A DNA stretch of 43,842 bases from a virus. The notes under the pieces are model-generated. The model had not been told where the DNA came from. It saw nothing but the letters and a program-made list of their open reading frames with translations, and searched no databases. Position 1 is the stretch's first letter. The number at the start of each line of letters is the position of its first letter. Position numbers and translations under genes: made by a program. This document shows positions 23,467 through 31,724 of the stretch, piece after piece. Location of the stretch: positions 1 to 43,842 of the IMG/VR virus record IMGVR_UViG_3300033571_025403; one strand, 5' to 3'.

Positions 23467-24610
23467 GGGCAAAAGCTGTCTCTTCACCTTCGTCGGCGAT
23501 TTTTACCAGGCCGCCGACGAACTTGCCCAAAAGCCATTCTTTGGCTCCGCCGGGCAGGAACTCACCCGCCTCACCCGCGAGGTGCGGATTGACCTTAAAA
23601 CTTGTTCTCTCACCAACGTTTTCAACTTGAGGCCCCCGAACAATGACCTTCGATCCTTCTGTGTCTCAAAAGCTGCAGCAACTCATTCTTACCCTCGAGA
23701 ACTCCCCCGACTTCGTGAACTCTACCCCGAGTATCCTTGGTCACAGGTTTACGACCTCCCCCCGCTCATGGGGATCGGAAGTTTTCTGCACCCTTCGTAT
23801 CTCACCCACATCGCAGAACTCCGAAGGCATATACAGGAAAACAATCCAAAGTTGGTTGTTGGAATGGGAAACATCGCAACCTGGGCTCTTCTTCGTAGTT
23901 CCGGTATTGGCAAGCTCCGTGGGTATTCTTTTCCTTGCACCTTTCTTCCTGGAGGACCACGAGTCCTTCCTACCTACCACCCAACCAGCTGCCTACAGCA
24001 GTACTCTCATCGACCAGTTGTTGTTGCAGATCTCAAAAAGGCACTCCGATTGGTATCCGGAGGAGGCGTTGTCTCTTCTGGAGGACTCGAGGTGGATGCA
24101 AATCGAAGGACTCTTTGGATTGAGCCAAGTTATGAAGACTTGGAGACCTGGCGCGCACTTTATATTCCCGACGAAAACATTCCTATCTCAGTCGACATCG
24201 AGACCTTCGGTGGAACCATTACCTGTATTGGTTTCGGAGTGAAGGCTTCCGCCCTCTGCGTTCCCTTCTGGCTGCGGTCTCACGAGGCCTCCGGTGGGGA
24301 TCTCGATGGAAGGTCGTATTGGTCCGCCGAGGACGAACTCCGCGCCCTCTGTTGGGTTCGAGACCTCCTTCACACTCCCAACCCAAAAATTCTTCAAAAC
24401 GCCCAGTACGACCTTCAATACCTTTGGAAGACCTGGGGGATGGGGCTCAAGGGCCCCATCCACGACACCATGCTGATGGCCCACGCCCTCCAGCCGGAGA
24501 TGGAGAAGAGCCTGGGCTTTTTGGGCAGTACGTATACGGACTCCCCGGCGTGGAAGCACCTCCGGAAAGTATCCGAAACAAGAGCCAAGTTGGAGAAGAA
24601 AGATGCGTGA
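23378..24610 (+). CDS. uracil-DNA glycosylase-like / 3'-5' exonuclease fusion, 410 aa
   Basis: ATG 23378 is the likely start. Residues about 33-225 resemble the UDG superfamily: FVGDFYQAADE, PFFGSAGQELTRL, LTNVFNLRPPNND, KLVVGMGNIATWALL and YHPTSCLQQ. Residues about 268-390 are a DNA polymerase I-type exonuclease with D273/E275 in SVDIETFGG and N341/D345 in LQNAQYDLQYLW. The expected third exonuclease motif is missing here and appears in the next large ORF. In many phages this UDG-exo-polymerase order is one polypeptide. Here it is split. Confidence 0.8.
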   Translation: MSKFPSPSTSPTPERISPTNSSQEPQKQTEGKSCLFTFVGDFYQAADELAQKPFFGSAGQELTRLTREVRIDLKTCSLTNVFNLRPPNNDLRSFCVSKAAATHSYPRELPRLRELYPEYPWSQVYDLPPLMGIGSFLHPSYLTHIAELRRHIQENNPKLVVGMGNIATWALLRSSGIGKLRGYSFPCTFLPGGPRVLPTYHPTSCLQQYSHRPVVVADLKKALRLVSGGGVVSSGGLEVDANRRTLWIEPSYEDLETWRALYIPDENIPISVDIETFGGTITCIGFGVKASALCVPFWLRSHEASGGDLDGRSYWSAEDELRALCWVRDLLHTPNPKILQNAQYDLQYLWKTWGMGLKGPIHDTMLMAHALQPEMEKSLGFLGSTYTDSPAWKHLRKVSETRAKLEKKDA

Positions 24611-24815
24611 GGAAGACTTTGTTCTCATCTTCCGCCTCACGGAAGCACTTCACCGCTGCCATTCCGTGGGTTGCTCGCAAGTCAAAGAGATTGTTACAAA
24701 AACATTTTCCTCGCTTCCAATTTCAAAATGCGAGTGTAAGATCGAAATGGGGACGTTCAGGGTGAGTGGTGCACACTGCCCCGTTTGTGGAGGGATCATT
24801 GGCAAAGATAATTGA
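24603..24815 (+). CDS. small zinc-ribbon protein inside the split polymerase locus, 70 aa
   Basis: ATG 24603 overlaps the preceding stop by eight bases, and its stop overlaps the next start. The N-terminal half is helical; the second half has CECKIEMGTFRVSGAHCPVCGG, giving CxC and CPVC pairs of a zinc ribbon. It does not resemble any polymerase segment. It may be a real small protein, or an insertion that divided an ancestral polymerase gene. Function unknown. Confidence 0.55.
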   Translation: MREEDFVLIFRLTEALHRCHSVGCSQVKEIVTKTFSSLPISKCECKIEMGTFRVSGAHCPVCGGIIGKDN

Positions 24816-26310
24816 CTTCGAGGCCCTGAGCGACGAGGAACTCCAACTGAGTTCCGCGCACACCTACTGGGCCTACAACGCCGCGGATTGCCTTGTCACC
24901 TCCGAGATCTCTTCCGTGCTCTCGAAGCAGCTCGACAAGGACACAGGGTGGATTTATTACTTTGAGCGCTCCTGCCTCGCACCGGCCATGGAAATGGCCC
25001 TGCGGGGCATTCTCGTTGATATGGTGGCGAAGGAAGACTTCGTCCGTCGCCTCAGCGAGGAATCCGCGAAGTATGATGAGTTGCTTGAGGCGTATGGGCG
25101 GGCGCTGGGTCACTTGGACGGAATCAACGCAAATTCCACCAAGCAGCTCAAAACAATCTTCTACGACCAACTCAAGCTGCCTGAACAGCGAAAGTACGAC
25201 CGTGCGAAGAAGGAGGAGAAGATAAGTGTTGATCGTGAAGCTTTGGAGAAGCTCCAACTGTTCAAGATTGCCAACCCCCTCGTCCTTGCCATCCTCGGCA
25301 AGCGCGATTGCGTCAAAAAGCTGTCCGTGTTGCGGAGCGGAATTGATCGTGACTCTCGAATGCGATTCTCGTTCAACGTCGGAGGAACAGAAACTGGCCG
25401 CTGGTCTTCGTCGCGCAATGCATTCGGCGGAGGTATGAATGCCCAGAACCTCACGGAAGAACTCCGGCATATTTTCATTAGTTCTCCTGGCAAAAAACTC
25501 GCATACATCGATCTCGAACAGGCAGAAAGTCGAGCAGTGGCTTACTTGTCAGGAGACAAGGGATACCAAGACGCTTGCAATTCGGGCGACCTTCACACCA
25601 CAGTCACCAGGCTTATTTGGCCGAATAAAGCCTGGACAGGAGATTTCGCTCACGATCGTAAGCTCGCCGATGCCCCGTTTTATCGCCAGTACTCCTACCG
25701 GGACATGGCTAAGAGGGGTGGACACGGATCAAATTATCTCGGAACTCCGAGAACCATGGCCAAGCACCTGAAGATCGAGCCGAAGATCATGGAGGACTTC
25801 CAGTACGGCTACTTCCGCGCCTTTCCGGGGATCAAGGAGTGGCATCTCAAAACCGCAACGAGGCTCCAATCCACCGGTTCCCTTACCACTCCCTTCGGAA
25901 GAAGGCGCCCGTTCCTCAATCGTCTGAGCGACAACGCGACTATTCGCGAGGCCGTCGCCTTTGTCCCGCAGAGCCTCATCGCGGATTACATGAATGCAGG
26001 TGTTTGCCGCCTTTGGGCTTGGGGGAAGGTTGACCTCCTCGCCCAGATCCACGATGCGGTGGTTTTTGAGTACCCGGAAGACCAAGACCATCTTGTGCTT
26101 GAGGCCTCAAAGATCCTTTCGGCAGAGATAACCCTCACCAACGGCGACAAGTTCTCCATTCCCTCCGAGCCTAATGTGGGCTGGAATTGGGGAAAGGAGT
26201 CCGAAACTAACCCGCTTGGCTTGCGGAAGCTCAAAAAGGGGGATGATAGGAAGGGGCCTGCCCGGGGTCATTGCGCCGCGTCGGATATATTGGGCCGGGT
26301 GTTTCGCTAA
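24799..26310 (+). CDS. DNA polymerase A family, catalytic chain, 503 aa
   Basis: TTG 24799 follows GGAGGG at 5-base spacing, so I prefer it to GTG 24766. The protein begins within the exonuclease domain: WAYNAADCLVT (Y26, D30) is the third exonuclease motif. Polymerase motif A is YIDLEQAESRAVAYL, motif B is RDMAKRGGHGSNYLGTPR, and motif C is QIHDAVVFEYP. These are the dNTP- and metal-binding elements of Pol I. Its first two exonuclease motifs are in the upstream ORF, so the enzyme may work as two chains. Confidence 0.9.
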   Translation: MAKIIDFEALSDEELQLSSAHTYWAYNAADCLVTSEISSVLSKQLDKDTGWIYYFERSCLAPAMEMALRGILVDMVAKEDFVRRLSEESAKYDELLEAYGRALGHLDGINANSTKQLKTIFYDQLKLPEQRKYDRAKKEEKISVDREALEKLQLFKIANPLVLAILGKRDCVKKLSVLRSGIDRDSRMRFSFNVGGTETGRWSSSRNAFGGGMNAQNLTEELRHIFISSPGKKLAYIDLEQAESRAVAYLSGDKGYQDACNSGDLHTTVTRLIWPNKAWTGDFAHDRKLADAPFYRQYSYRDMAKRGGHGSNYLGTPRTMAKHLKIEPKIMEDFQYGYFRAFPGIKEWHLKTATRLQSTGSLTTPFGRRRPFLNRLSDNATIREAVAFVPQSLIADYMNAGVCRLWAWGKVDLLAQIHDAVVFEYPEDQDHLVLEASKILSAEITLTNGDKFSIPSEPNVGWNWGKESETNPLGLRKLKKGDDRKGPARGHCAASDILGRVFR

Positions 26311-26331
26311 ATGCACGTAATGGCCCAAAAT

Positions 26332-26360
26332 TTGACCGCACGCGGCCATTCGTGTTATGG
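26332..26360 (+). promoter_or_regulatory. possible promoter before the helicase-like gene
   Basis: TTGACC at 26332-26337 and TTATGG at 26355-26360 are separated by exactly 17 bases, in the 124-base gap before 26435. The -10 box is poor. A GGGGG/CCCCC inverted run lies just after, around 26360-26380. It could allow separate expression of the helicase gene. Confidence 0.35.
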
Positions 26361-26434
26361 GGGTACCCGCGTATCCCCCCAAATTACCGCCCGTCCACGG
26401 CCACCACAACAAACAATCCCAATAAGGCCCCTTC

Positions 26435-27625
26435 ATGTCCTCCACCCGGAAACTTAAGTCCTGGCTCCACGGCTTCGCCTCATACACTCAACACATGGGT
26501 GTGCCGCTGCTCTGGAGGAAATGGGCCGCGATTACAACTATATCCGGAGCCCTCGAACGCAGATGCGTCTTGAAGACTGCGAAGGGTTCTCTCGCTCCGA
26601 ATGTCTTCGTGCTTCTTGTGTCACCCCCTGGAGTCGGCAAAAGTGTCATCATCAATGAAGTCTTCAACTTCTGGCAGAAAGTTCCGGACCTCCGCATTGC
26701 CCCGTCTTCTACCACCCGTGCGGGCCTTATTGATTTCATGGTGGATGCTAGGAAGATTGATGTGGGTGGGGCAGTACCAGTTGTCTACCATTCTGTTCTT
26801 TGTGCTAGTCCTGAGTTCGGGAACCTCGTCCCGCAATACGATAATGCTTGGCTTAACATTCTCAATGATCTCTATGACTGCGGAACCCTGTTCTCTGATG
26901 TGACGAGGAAGTACGGCGAGATCCGAATTGAACACCCGCACCTCTGCATCATCGCCGGAACCCAGCCGAAGTACCTTGACAACCTGCTGCCAGACGCAGC
27001 CTTCGGCATGGGTTTCACATCGAGACTCGTGATGGTCTACTCTCCGGGCGGGGCCTACACCTCCCTCTTCTCAAACGTGCAGAAGCCCGCCCAAGTCCAC
27101 GACTACCTTGTCGAGGACCTCAAGACCATCGGAAAGATGAAGGGGGAGTTCTACCTCACCCCTGAGGCGATTGAGCTTTGGGAGGCTCTCGCACGGGAAA
27201 GTTTCAAGCCCATTCCCGAACATTCCAAACTCCAGCACTACGTCTCCCGGCGACCCGCACATCTCCTCAAGGCGATGATGTGTCTTTCAGCCGCGGAACG
27301 GGATGACTTCAGAATCACCGAGGACCACATCGAATCCGCCCTGAGACTTCTTCTCGAGACCGAAACGGCCATGACGCAGATCTTCTCCGAGATGGTCACA
27401 AAGGGCTACGCGGATGCGAACGAGGAAACACTCGCGCACGTCCGGGAGACCTTCAGAGTCAACGGCGGAAAGGCGATACAGGAAACTGCGCTCATTCGGT
27501 TTCTTGTGGGGAAGGTTCCAAACAACCAGATCAAGCAAACAATCGATCTCCTCACCCAGAGTGGGCAACTCAAGATCCACGTTTTGAATGGAGGAATTAG
27601 AGCCTATTCCCCGGCGGGGAAATGA
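26435..27625 (+). CDS. replicative helicase-like ATPase (DUF3987-type), 396 aa
   Basis: ATG 26435. Walker A is SPPGVGKS at residues 63-70. The following order (PDLRIAPSSTTRAGLIDFM, SVLCASPEFGNLVP, LCIIAGTQPKYL) fits DUF3987-type ATPases often found in phage replication blocks. The C-terminal part is helical (ETALIRFLVGKVPNNQIKQTIDLL), perhaps a winged-helix-like module. It follows the polymerase gene, so unwinding or primosome function is probable. No TOPRIM primase motif is seen. Confidence 0.75.
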   Translation: MSSTRKLKSWLHGFASYTQHMGVPLLWRKWAAITTISGALERRCVLKTAKGSLAPNVFVLLVSPPGVGKSVIINEVFNFWQKVPDLRIAPSSTTRAGLIDFMVDARKIDVGGAVPVVYHSVLCASPEFGNLVPQYDNAWLNILNDLYDCGTLFSDVTRKYGEIRIEHPHLCIIAGTQPKYLDNLLPDAAFGMGFTSRLVMVYSPGGAYTSLFSNVQKPAQVHDYLVEDLKTIGKMKGEFYLTPEAIELWEALARESFKPIPEHSKLQHYVSRRPAHLLKAMMCLSAAERDDFRITEDHIESALRLLLETETAMTQIFSEMVTKGYADANEETLAHVRETFRVNGGKAIQETALIRFLVGKVPNNQIKQTIDLLTQSGQLKIHVLNGGIRAYSPAGK

Positions 27626-27670
27626 GTTTGTATATACATTTTTCGGCCAAAACCCAGCGAGCCCTCACCC
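27622..27670 (+). promoter_or_regulatory. GTATATAC element and leader, copy ahead of 27671
   Basis: The word GAGTTTGTATATACATTTTT at 27624-27643 is identical to the one before 14847, and TTTCGGCCAAAACCC follows. GTATATAC sits at 27630-27637. It lies directly after the helicase stop and ahead of the last rightward gene. Promoter or operator role inferred from repetition. Confidence 0.5.
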
Positions 27671-27889
27671 ATGCCATACGAAGATGAAGCCCCCTCTGCC
27701 CGCGCCTACCAGAACCTCCCCCGCTACGTGGAGTGGTCAACCTACAACACTGTCCGCGAGGCGTGGCTTGCGGAAATAGCAACCAACAAGCTTCTCCGGG
27801 ACGAAATCTCTCGTCTTCAGACAGAATTAAAGGGGGCCCGACGGCCCCCTCTATTTCTTCCGCAGGTCAAACCAAACCCGGAGCCCTAA
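27671..27889 (+). CDS. last rightward gene, small protein, 72 aa
   Basis: ATG 27671. Helical middle (VREAWLAEIATNKLLRDEISRLQTELKG), a likely coiled coil, and a Pro-rich end (RRPPLFLPQVKPNPEP). Its coding sequence contains the strong inverted repeat at 27831-27850 and ends within four bases of the converging holin gene. Transcription from the GTATATAC leader is likely. Function unknown. Confidence 0.65.
   Translation: MPYEDEAPSARAYQNLPRYVEWSTYNTVREAWLAEIATNKLLRDEISRLQTELKGARRPPLFLPQVKPNPEP
27831..27850. terminator. bidirectional terminator at the convergence of the operons
   Basis: AGGGGGCC-CGAC-GGCCCCCT is an 8-bp perfect stem with a four-base loop. On the plus strand CTATTTCTT follows. On the minus strand TTTAATTCTG follows. 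It lies inside the last rightward gene and just after the leftward holin gene, where both transcripts should stop. Confidence 0.65.
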
Positions 27890-28086
27890 GAAGGCTTCGG
27901 ACCCGGCGGCGGTTTTGTCTTGCTCACGTAGGACCAGACCAGGCCAGACGCCGTCACACCGACGCCAACCAGTCCCTCCACAAGCACGGCATCACCGTAG
28001 CCCTTCGCCATCAAGGCCCCACCAAGCACGGTCAGTGCGTGACGGACGAGACTCTGAATGAAATCACGGGGAATGAGTGAAAGCAT
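27886..28086 (-). CDS. putative holin (Pam3-gp28-like), 66 aa
   Basis: A 66-residue protein with two hydrophobic stretches, about residues 17-26 (ALTVLGGALMAK) and 34-52 (LVEGLVGVGVTASGLVWSY), and a short Pro/Lys-rich tail (KTKPPPGPKPS). The pattern resembles Pam3-gp28-type phage holins, which permeabilise the inner membrane to let endolysin act. It is the last gene of the late unit, next to an XhlA-like protein and an M15 peptidase, so a lysis role is likely. Family match by eye only. Confidence 0.7.
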   Translation of the reverse strand: MLSLIPRDFIQSLVRHALTVLGGALMAKGYGDAVLVEGLVGVGVTASGLVWSYVSKTKPPPGPKPS

Positions 28087-28107
28087 TGTTTTCTCCTTCC
28101 AAAGGCT

Positions 28108-28341
28108 TCATAAGCCAGTTGTAGATTTTACACCAAAATACCCGGCCATTGCACCAAGTCCGCCCAACAAAGACGGAATCAGCAAAAGCAGCCACTTCGC
28201 CCCCTTGCCCTGATTCAGCAACGCGGTGAGAAGTTCCACCTGCTGCCTCAGTTTTTCTACTTCCGCCTGCAGGGCACTTACCGTCCCCTTCAGCTCACCA
28301 ACATCTCGAAAAAGTTCAGACGTCACGGGTAGGCCCTCCAT
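28108..28341 (-). CDS. XhlA-like coiled-coil membrane protein, 77 aa
   Basis: After a short N-terminus it has a coiled coil (DVGELKGTVSALQAEVEKLR), then a hydrophobic segment WLLLLIPSLLGGLGAMAGYF at about 50-69. This layout matches XhlA-type lysis accessory proteins that cooperate with a holin. The start overlaps the endolysin stop. It could also be a spanin-like component, but no lipobox is seen. Confidence 0.65.
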   Translation of the reverse strand: MEGLPVTSELFRDVGELKGTVSALQAEVEKLRQQVELLTALLNQGKGAKWLLLLIPSLLGGLGAMAGYFGVKSTTGL

Positions 28342-28703
28342 GTAAGTTGAATATGTGGGTAGTCCTTAAAACTTCGCCAGTCACTTCCGGACTCAATTGG
28401 AATGCGGAGTAAGCGTCCGGCTTCTTTAAACGCCGCAATTACAGGGAGAAATGCCGGTGTTTTCCAGGTTACTGCGCCGTCAACAAGTGGTGCGAAGTCC
28501 AGGGCGTGCCCGGTCAGGTGACGAGATTTCATCGTCTTGCTAAAACCTTGTTTCACAAGAAGTTCTTGTCGTTCTTTTGTTCGGAGTCCTTCCGTGATGA
28601 CGAAGTCTGTAGTGGTGACCTTAAGGGCCTGGTGACAGACTTTAATGAGGTCTGGGTGGAGACCTTGAAGATTCTGCAAGGATCGTGCACTGAACTTAAA
28701 CAT
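28323..28703 (-). CDS. endolysin, M15 peptidase-like, 126 aa
   Basis: Probable zinc ligands are H66 and D69 in RHLTGHALDFAP and H117 in DYPHIQL. These match the SxHxxGxAxD and HxQ motifs of M15 D,D-/L,D-carboxypeptidase or L-Ala-D-Glu peptidases used as phage endolysins (T5 type). At 126 residues it is a single compact domain without a signal peptide, so it should need the holin to reach the wall. It overlaps the next lysis gene. Confidence 0.88.
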   Translation of the reverse strand: MFKFSARSLQNLQGLHPDLIKVCHQALKVTTTDFVITEGLRTKERQELLVKQGFSKTMKSRHLTGHALDFAPLVDGAVTWKTPAFLPVIAAFKEAGRLLRIPIESGSDWRSFKDYPHIQLTWRAYP

Positions 28704-29389
28704 CAGGTTCCTCTGTAGTATGCTGATACAGCAAGCAATCTATCGTCATTCCCGGCGAAGGTCCAGGCACCAATGGTTTCTGTGGTTACCCTTGCACGGC
28801 GAATCGCGTAAGAAAGTCTTATGTTCCCGCCGGAGCTAATATCCCCCTGCGCCAAGGTGTAATTGGCGGGGTAAGAGGATACAGCGTTTGAACTGCCTGA
28901 TCGTCCCGCTGCGGTGATGAAGAGGGTCGTTGCGTCCAGTCCCCAAGAGGGTGAGATCGCGTTGGCGGTTACAGTGTTTGTACTTGCGGTCGAGGCACCA
29001 GGTGTAACAAAGGCTGTATTAATAACGGCATTTTCAACGATAAAAGCGACGGCAGCATAGGCCAAGACACTGCCAGGAAGATCGCCTGTGATATTTCCAC
29101 TTTCACTTCCCGTCAGTGTTTTTCCGCTGAAAAAGAGGCTCACATTTTGAGAACCAACACCAATTGATCTATTTACACCGCCCATTCCAGTTGGATTTGT
29201 CGGAATACCAGCTGAGAAACCGAAAACCGTATAGCCGACGATTATGAAAAGATCCCGTCCTGCAGCAACACCAGAGGGCATAGGAATACTATACCCATCA
29301 GCTCCGGCCGAAGAAGCCGTTGTGATGTTCACAATACCAGGCGTCGAAAGCACCCGGCCACCAGCAATAGCCTGATGAATACCTGTCAC
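28703..29389 (-). CDS. tail-associated structural protein, 228 aa
   Basis: Ser, Thr, Gly and Asn rich, with beta-type stretches (RDLFIIVGYTVFGFSAG, ATTLFITAAGRSGSS), ending LLAVSAYYRGT. It overlaps the fibre gene by four bases and precedes the endolysin. The composition and place suit a fibre tip or small tail fibre protein. I do not recognise the family. Confidence 0.6.
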   Translation of the reverse strand: MTGIHQAIAGGRVLSTPGIVNITTASSAGADGYSIPMPSGVAAGRDLFIIVGYTVFGFSAGIPTNPTGMGGVNRSIGVGSQNVSLFFSGKTLTGSESGNITGDLPGSVLAYAAVAFIVENAVINTAFVTPGASTASTNTVTANAISPSWGLDATTLFITAAGRSGSSNAVSSYPANYTLAQGDISSGGNIRLSYAIRRARVTTETIGAWTFAGNDDRLLAVSAYYRGT

Positions 29390-30486
29390 GTGAAGGCCCC
29401 CGTAACCACCCAGGAAGTCGAGGTTGTTTTTATGATGGTGACGACTGAGCTTGCCTTTATTGTTCTGTTGCCAGTTCCCGCCACACCATCGCCGCGATTG
29501 AGGGTATCAGTTGTAATCGTGAGGGTTATGTCGGCAGCACTTGGCTCGTTGACGATGGTTATTGCTGTGCCGACAGGAAAAGCGGTCGTGCCGTTGGCAG
29601 GAATTGTGATTGTCTGCGCCGTCGCACCGGAGTGTGCAATAATCCCCCCTTCATCCCCAAAGGCCAAGGTATAGGTTGCACCAGTTTGAAGATTCACCGG
29701 AAGGCCTCGAGTTCCGACCTCTCTCACACTTTGATTCCCAGTAATCCTACCGGTGGTCATGACCCTATAGTTGGCATCGTCGCTTGTGATCAATCCCCAC
29801 TCCCCTGTCCGGAGTACGAGGGCTGAACCGAGATTTATCGTTGAAGTTGTTGGAGTGATGGTAACAATACCCGTGCCAAGGTTTTCGTGGTAGCTAAACC
29901 ACCCGCCACCAAACGTCGAGCCATTGGCCTGCGGCAGCGTGACCGCCACAGCACCTGCGTTGTTATAGGTGACGTGTTTTGCGCGGTCGCCAGCAACAAT
30001 CGTGTATGTGGTCCCCACCTGCGCATTGCGCACAAGGCCCGGCGCGGATTCAGCAGCGCGAAGTCTATCACCGCCAAGCACGATGAAGTCTGTTCCATCG
30101 TAGGCAAGCAACAGCATGTCGTTTGTGCCCCACTGGGAGGCTGACACCGCAGTACCACCGGGAAGTTTGATCGTTTTTGTACCAAGTGCGGAAACGTTGA
30201 GCGTGGGGGTAGTGGTCGTATTCGCACCCGATGCGCGAACGAGGAATCGCTGATTCGTCGCATAAGCTCCCACGGATGGGGTCGATGTGAGGGTAATTGC
30301 ATCCACCGTGCCGCCGACAATTCCACTGATCGTCCCGACAGTGATTTGCGCATACCACTCCGCAATATCCGCCATCACAGCACGGGAACTATCATTGAGG
30401 CTCGAGGGTACCTGACCTTCCGCGAAGTTGATACCGGGCTTGCTGGCGTTACTTGCGGGGGTGATAGAATAGTCCTTCACACTCAT
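29386..30486 (-). CDS. tail fibre protein, 366 aa
   Basis: The N-terminal part contains ADIAEWYAQITVG and GTISGIVGGTVDAITLT, common in short phage tail fibres. The rest is Thr/Gly/Asn-rich beta sequence, with repeated phrases like GATYTLAFGDEGG and TYTIVAGDRAKHVTYNN. It ends WVVTGAFT. It starts within the stop of the previous virion gene. Host binding or a fibre-connecting role is likely. No chaperone domain is seen at the end. Confidence 0.75.
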   Translation of the reverse strand: MSVKDYSITPASNASKPGINFAEGQVPSSLNDSSRAVMADIAEWYAQITVGTISGIVGGTVDAITLTSTPSVGAYATNQRFLVRASGANTTTTPTLNVSALGTKTIKLPGGTAVSASQWGTNDMLLLAYDGTDFIVLGGDRLRAAESAPGLVRNAQVGTTYTIVAGDRAKHVTYNNAGAVAVTLPQANGSTFGGGWFSYHENLGTGIVTITPTTSTINLGSALVLRTGEWGLITSDDANYRVMTTGRITGNQSVREVGTRGLPVNLQTGATYTLAFGDEGGIIAHSGATAQTITIPANGTTAFPVGTAITIVNEPSAADITLTITTDTLNRGDGVAGTGNRTIKASSVVTIIKTTSTSWVVTGAFT

Positions 30487-31724
30487 TGTTTTTTCCTCAC
30501 GCCAGCTATTGCCTTCAATTCATTTTTGATTGCAGTTCCCTTGGTCGGAATGGGTTCGCCAGTTCGAACTACAGTTTCAAGTTCATCCAGTGCGTCAAAA
30601 AGCCTGTTTTGAGCAGAACCCCTGGCAACATCAAACATGAAGTTCAGTGCTTCGTTTCCCACACCGTACTTGTTTCCAAGTTTCGCCTGCAGCGCGCCCT
30701 TAGCCAATCTCTTCGCCGCCTTGCCAAAGAGATTCTTCAGCGCACCAGGTTCAGCATCCTGTACCTTCTTAATCGCGTCAAAGATAGCAGTTTTCTCCGC
30801 CATTTTGCTCGGGGCAAGTCCAGTGCGGTAGAGTGTTCTTTCAAGGACAGTCGGCGCGCCCGGAGAGAATTGCTGAATGTTCTCCGCCGCGTCGTCTGCA
30901 CGGAGACCCCTCGACATCGTGATCGCGTCAAGAATTCCTTTTCTCGTTTCCGCGTCACGGGCAAGGCTAAGCTGTTGTGGAGTAACCGGAGGTCCCGGCT
31001 CGTAGACGGGCCCCGGAGGTCCACCCTCGGACATCATGTCAAGTTGGTCTGCCGTGGTATCAGGCAGCGGATCGCCCATTCCACCCTTTATTCTCGTATT
31101 GAGCATTTCGTTTGAAAGACCGCGACCCGGGGCGGGTGGCCGCGCCGCGTATCGAGCCCCCGCAATGCCACCCCCGAGACCAAGGAGAAACTGCAAAAGT
31201 CCATTTTCAGGATCGATCTCTGCTCCGACTCCCGCACCGAGTCCACCACCCGCACCGCCCGCGACACCTATTGCTCCGCGTGCACCGCCCGCAGCAGCGC
31301 CACCAACACCCTGCCCGGTCATGCCTGCAAGTCTCTGCACCATGTCTTGCGGGGCGAGGTTTGGAAGAATTTCATTCTCAATAAGTTTGTCTCTTGTGTA
31401 CCCTGCCCATCCGCGCCCGCGATCCCGCTCGTTCCACAGCCCGGTGCTCTTTCCAAGCTGATTCATCCCCATCTGCGTCAAGTCCGCGATGGCACCGGGA
31501 GTTTCTGTAACCCCGCGAAGAACCCCAAGGCCAAGCTGATCCAGCGTCTGCGGGATTTGACGAGGAAGGCCCAATTGTTTTGCAATTGAGCCCATAGTTC
31601 CTTCGTCAGTCTGGGTGTTGGACAGGCTTTGAAAAGCTGCGTCCATGTCAGCTTCAGTGGGCGGCTCATCGCCTTCTAAGATAAGTGTTCTGCCGTATTG
31701 ATCGGTGATTTGGTACTGGGGCAT
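30483..31724 (-). CDS. internal virion protein, 413 aa
   Basis: A large soluble protein with helical ends and a central Gly/Ala-rich stretch (GVGGAAAGGARGAIGVAGGA) that could be membrane-active, as in internal virion or ejection proteins. The N-terminal QYQITDQYGRTLILEGDEPPT resembles a motif seen in other podophage ejection proteins. It overlaps the transglycosylase gene by a base. The likely role is in genome entry across the host envelope, inferred from composition and neighbour. Confidence 0.6.
   Translation of the reverse strand: MPQYQITDQYGRTLILEGDEPPTEADMDAAFQSLSNTQTDEGTMGSIAKQLGLPRQIPQTLDQLGLGVLRGVTETPGAIADLTQMGMNQLGKSTGLWNERDRGRGWAGYTRDKLIENEILPNLAPQDMVQRLAGMTGQGVGGAAAGGARGAIGVAGGAGGGLGAGVGAEIDPENGLLQFLLGLGGGIAGARYAARPPAPGRGLSNEMLNTRIKGGMGDPLPDTTADQLDMMSEGGPPGPVYEPGPPVTPQQLSLARDAETRKGILDAITMSRGLRADDAAENIQQFSPGAPTVLERTLYRTGLAPSKMAEKTAIFDAIKKVQDAEPGALKNLFGKAAKRLAKGALQAKLGNKYGVGNEALNFMFDVARGSAQNRLFDALDELETVVRTGEPIPTKGTAIKNELKAIAGVRKKQ

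Noticed and set aside
23378-26310. Intein in the DNA polymerase
   Set aside because: No intein splice-junction motifs are present, and the two parts are on separate frames with an intervening stop.
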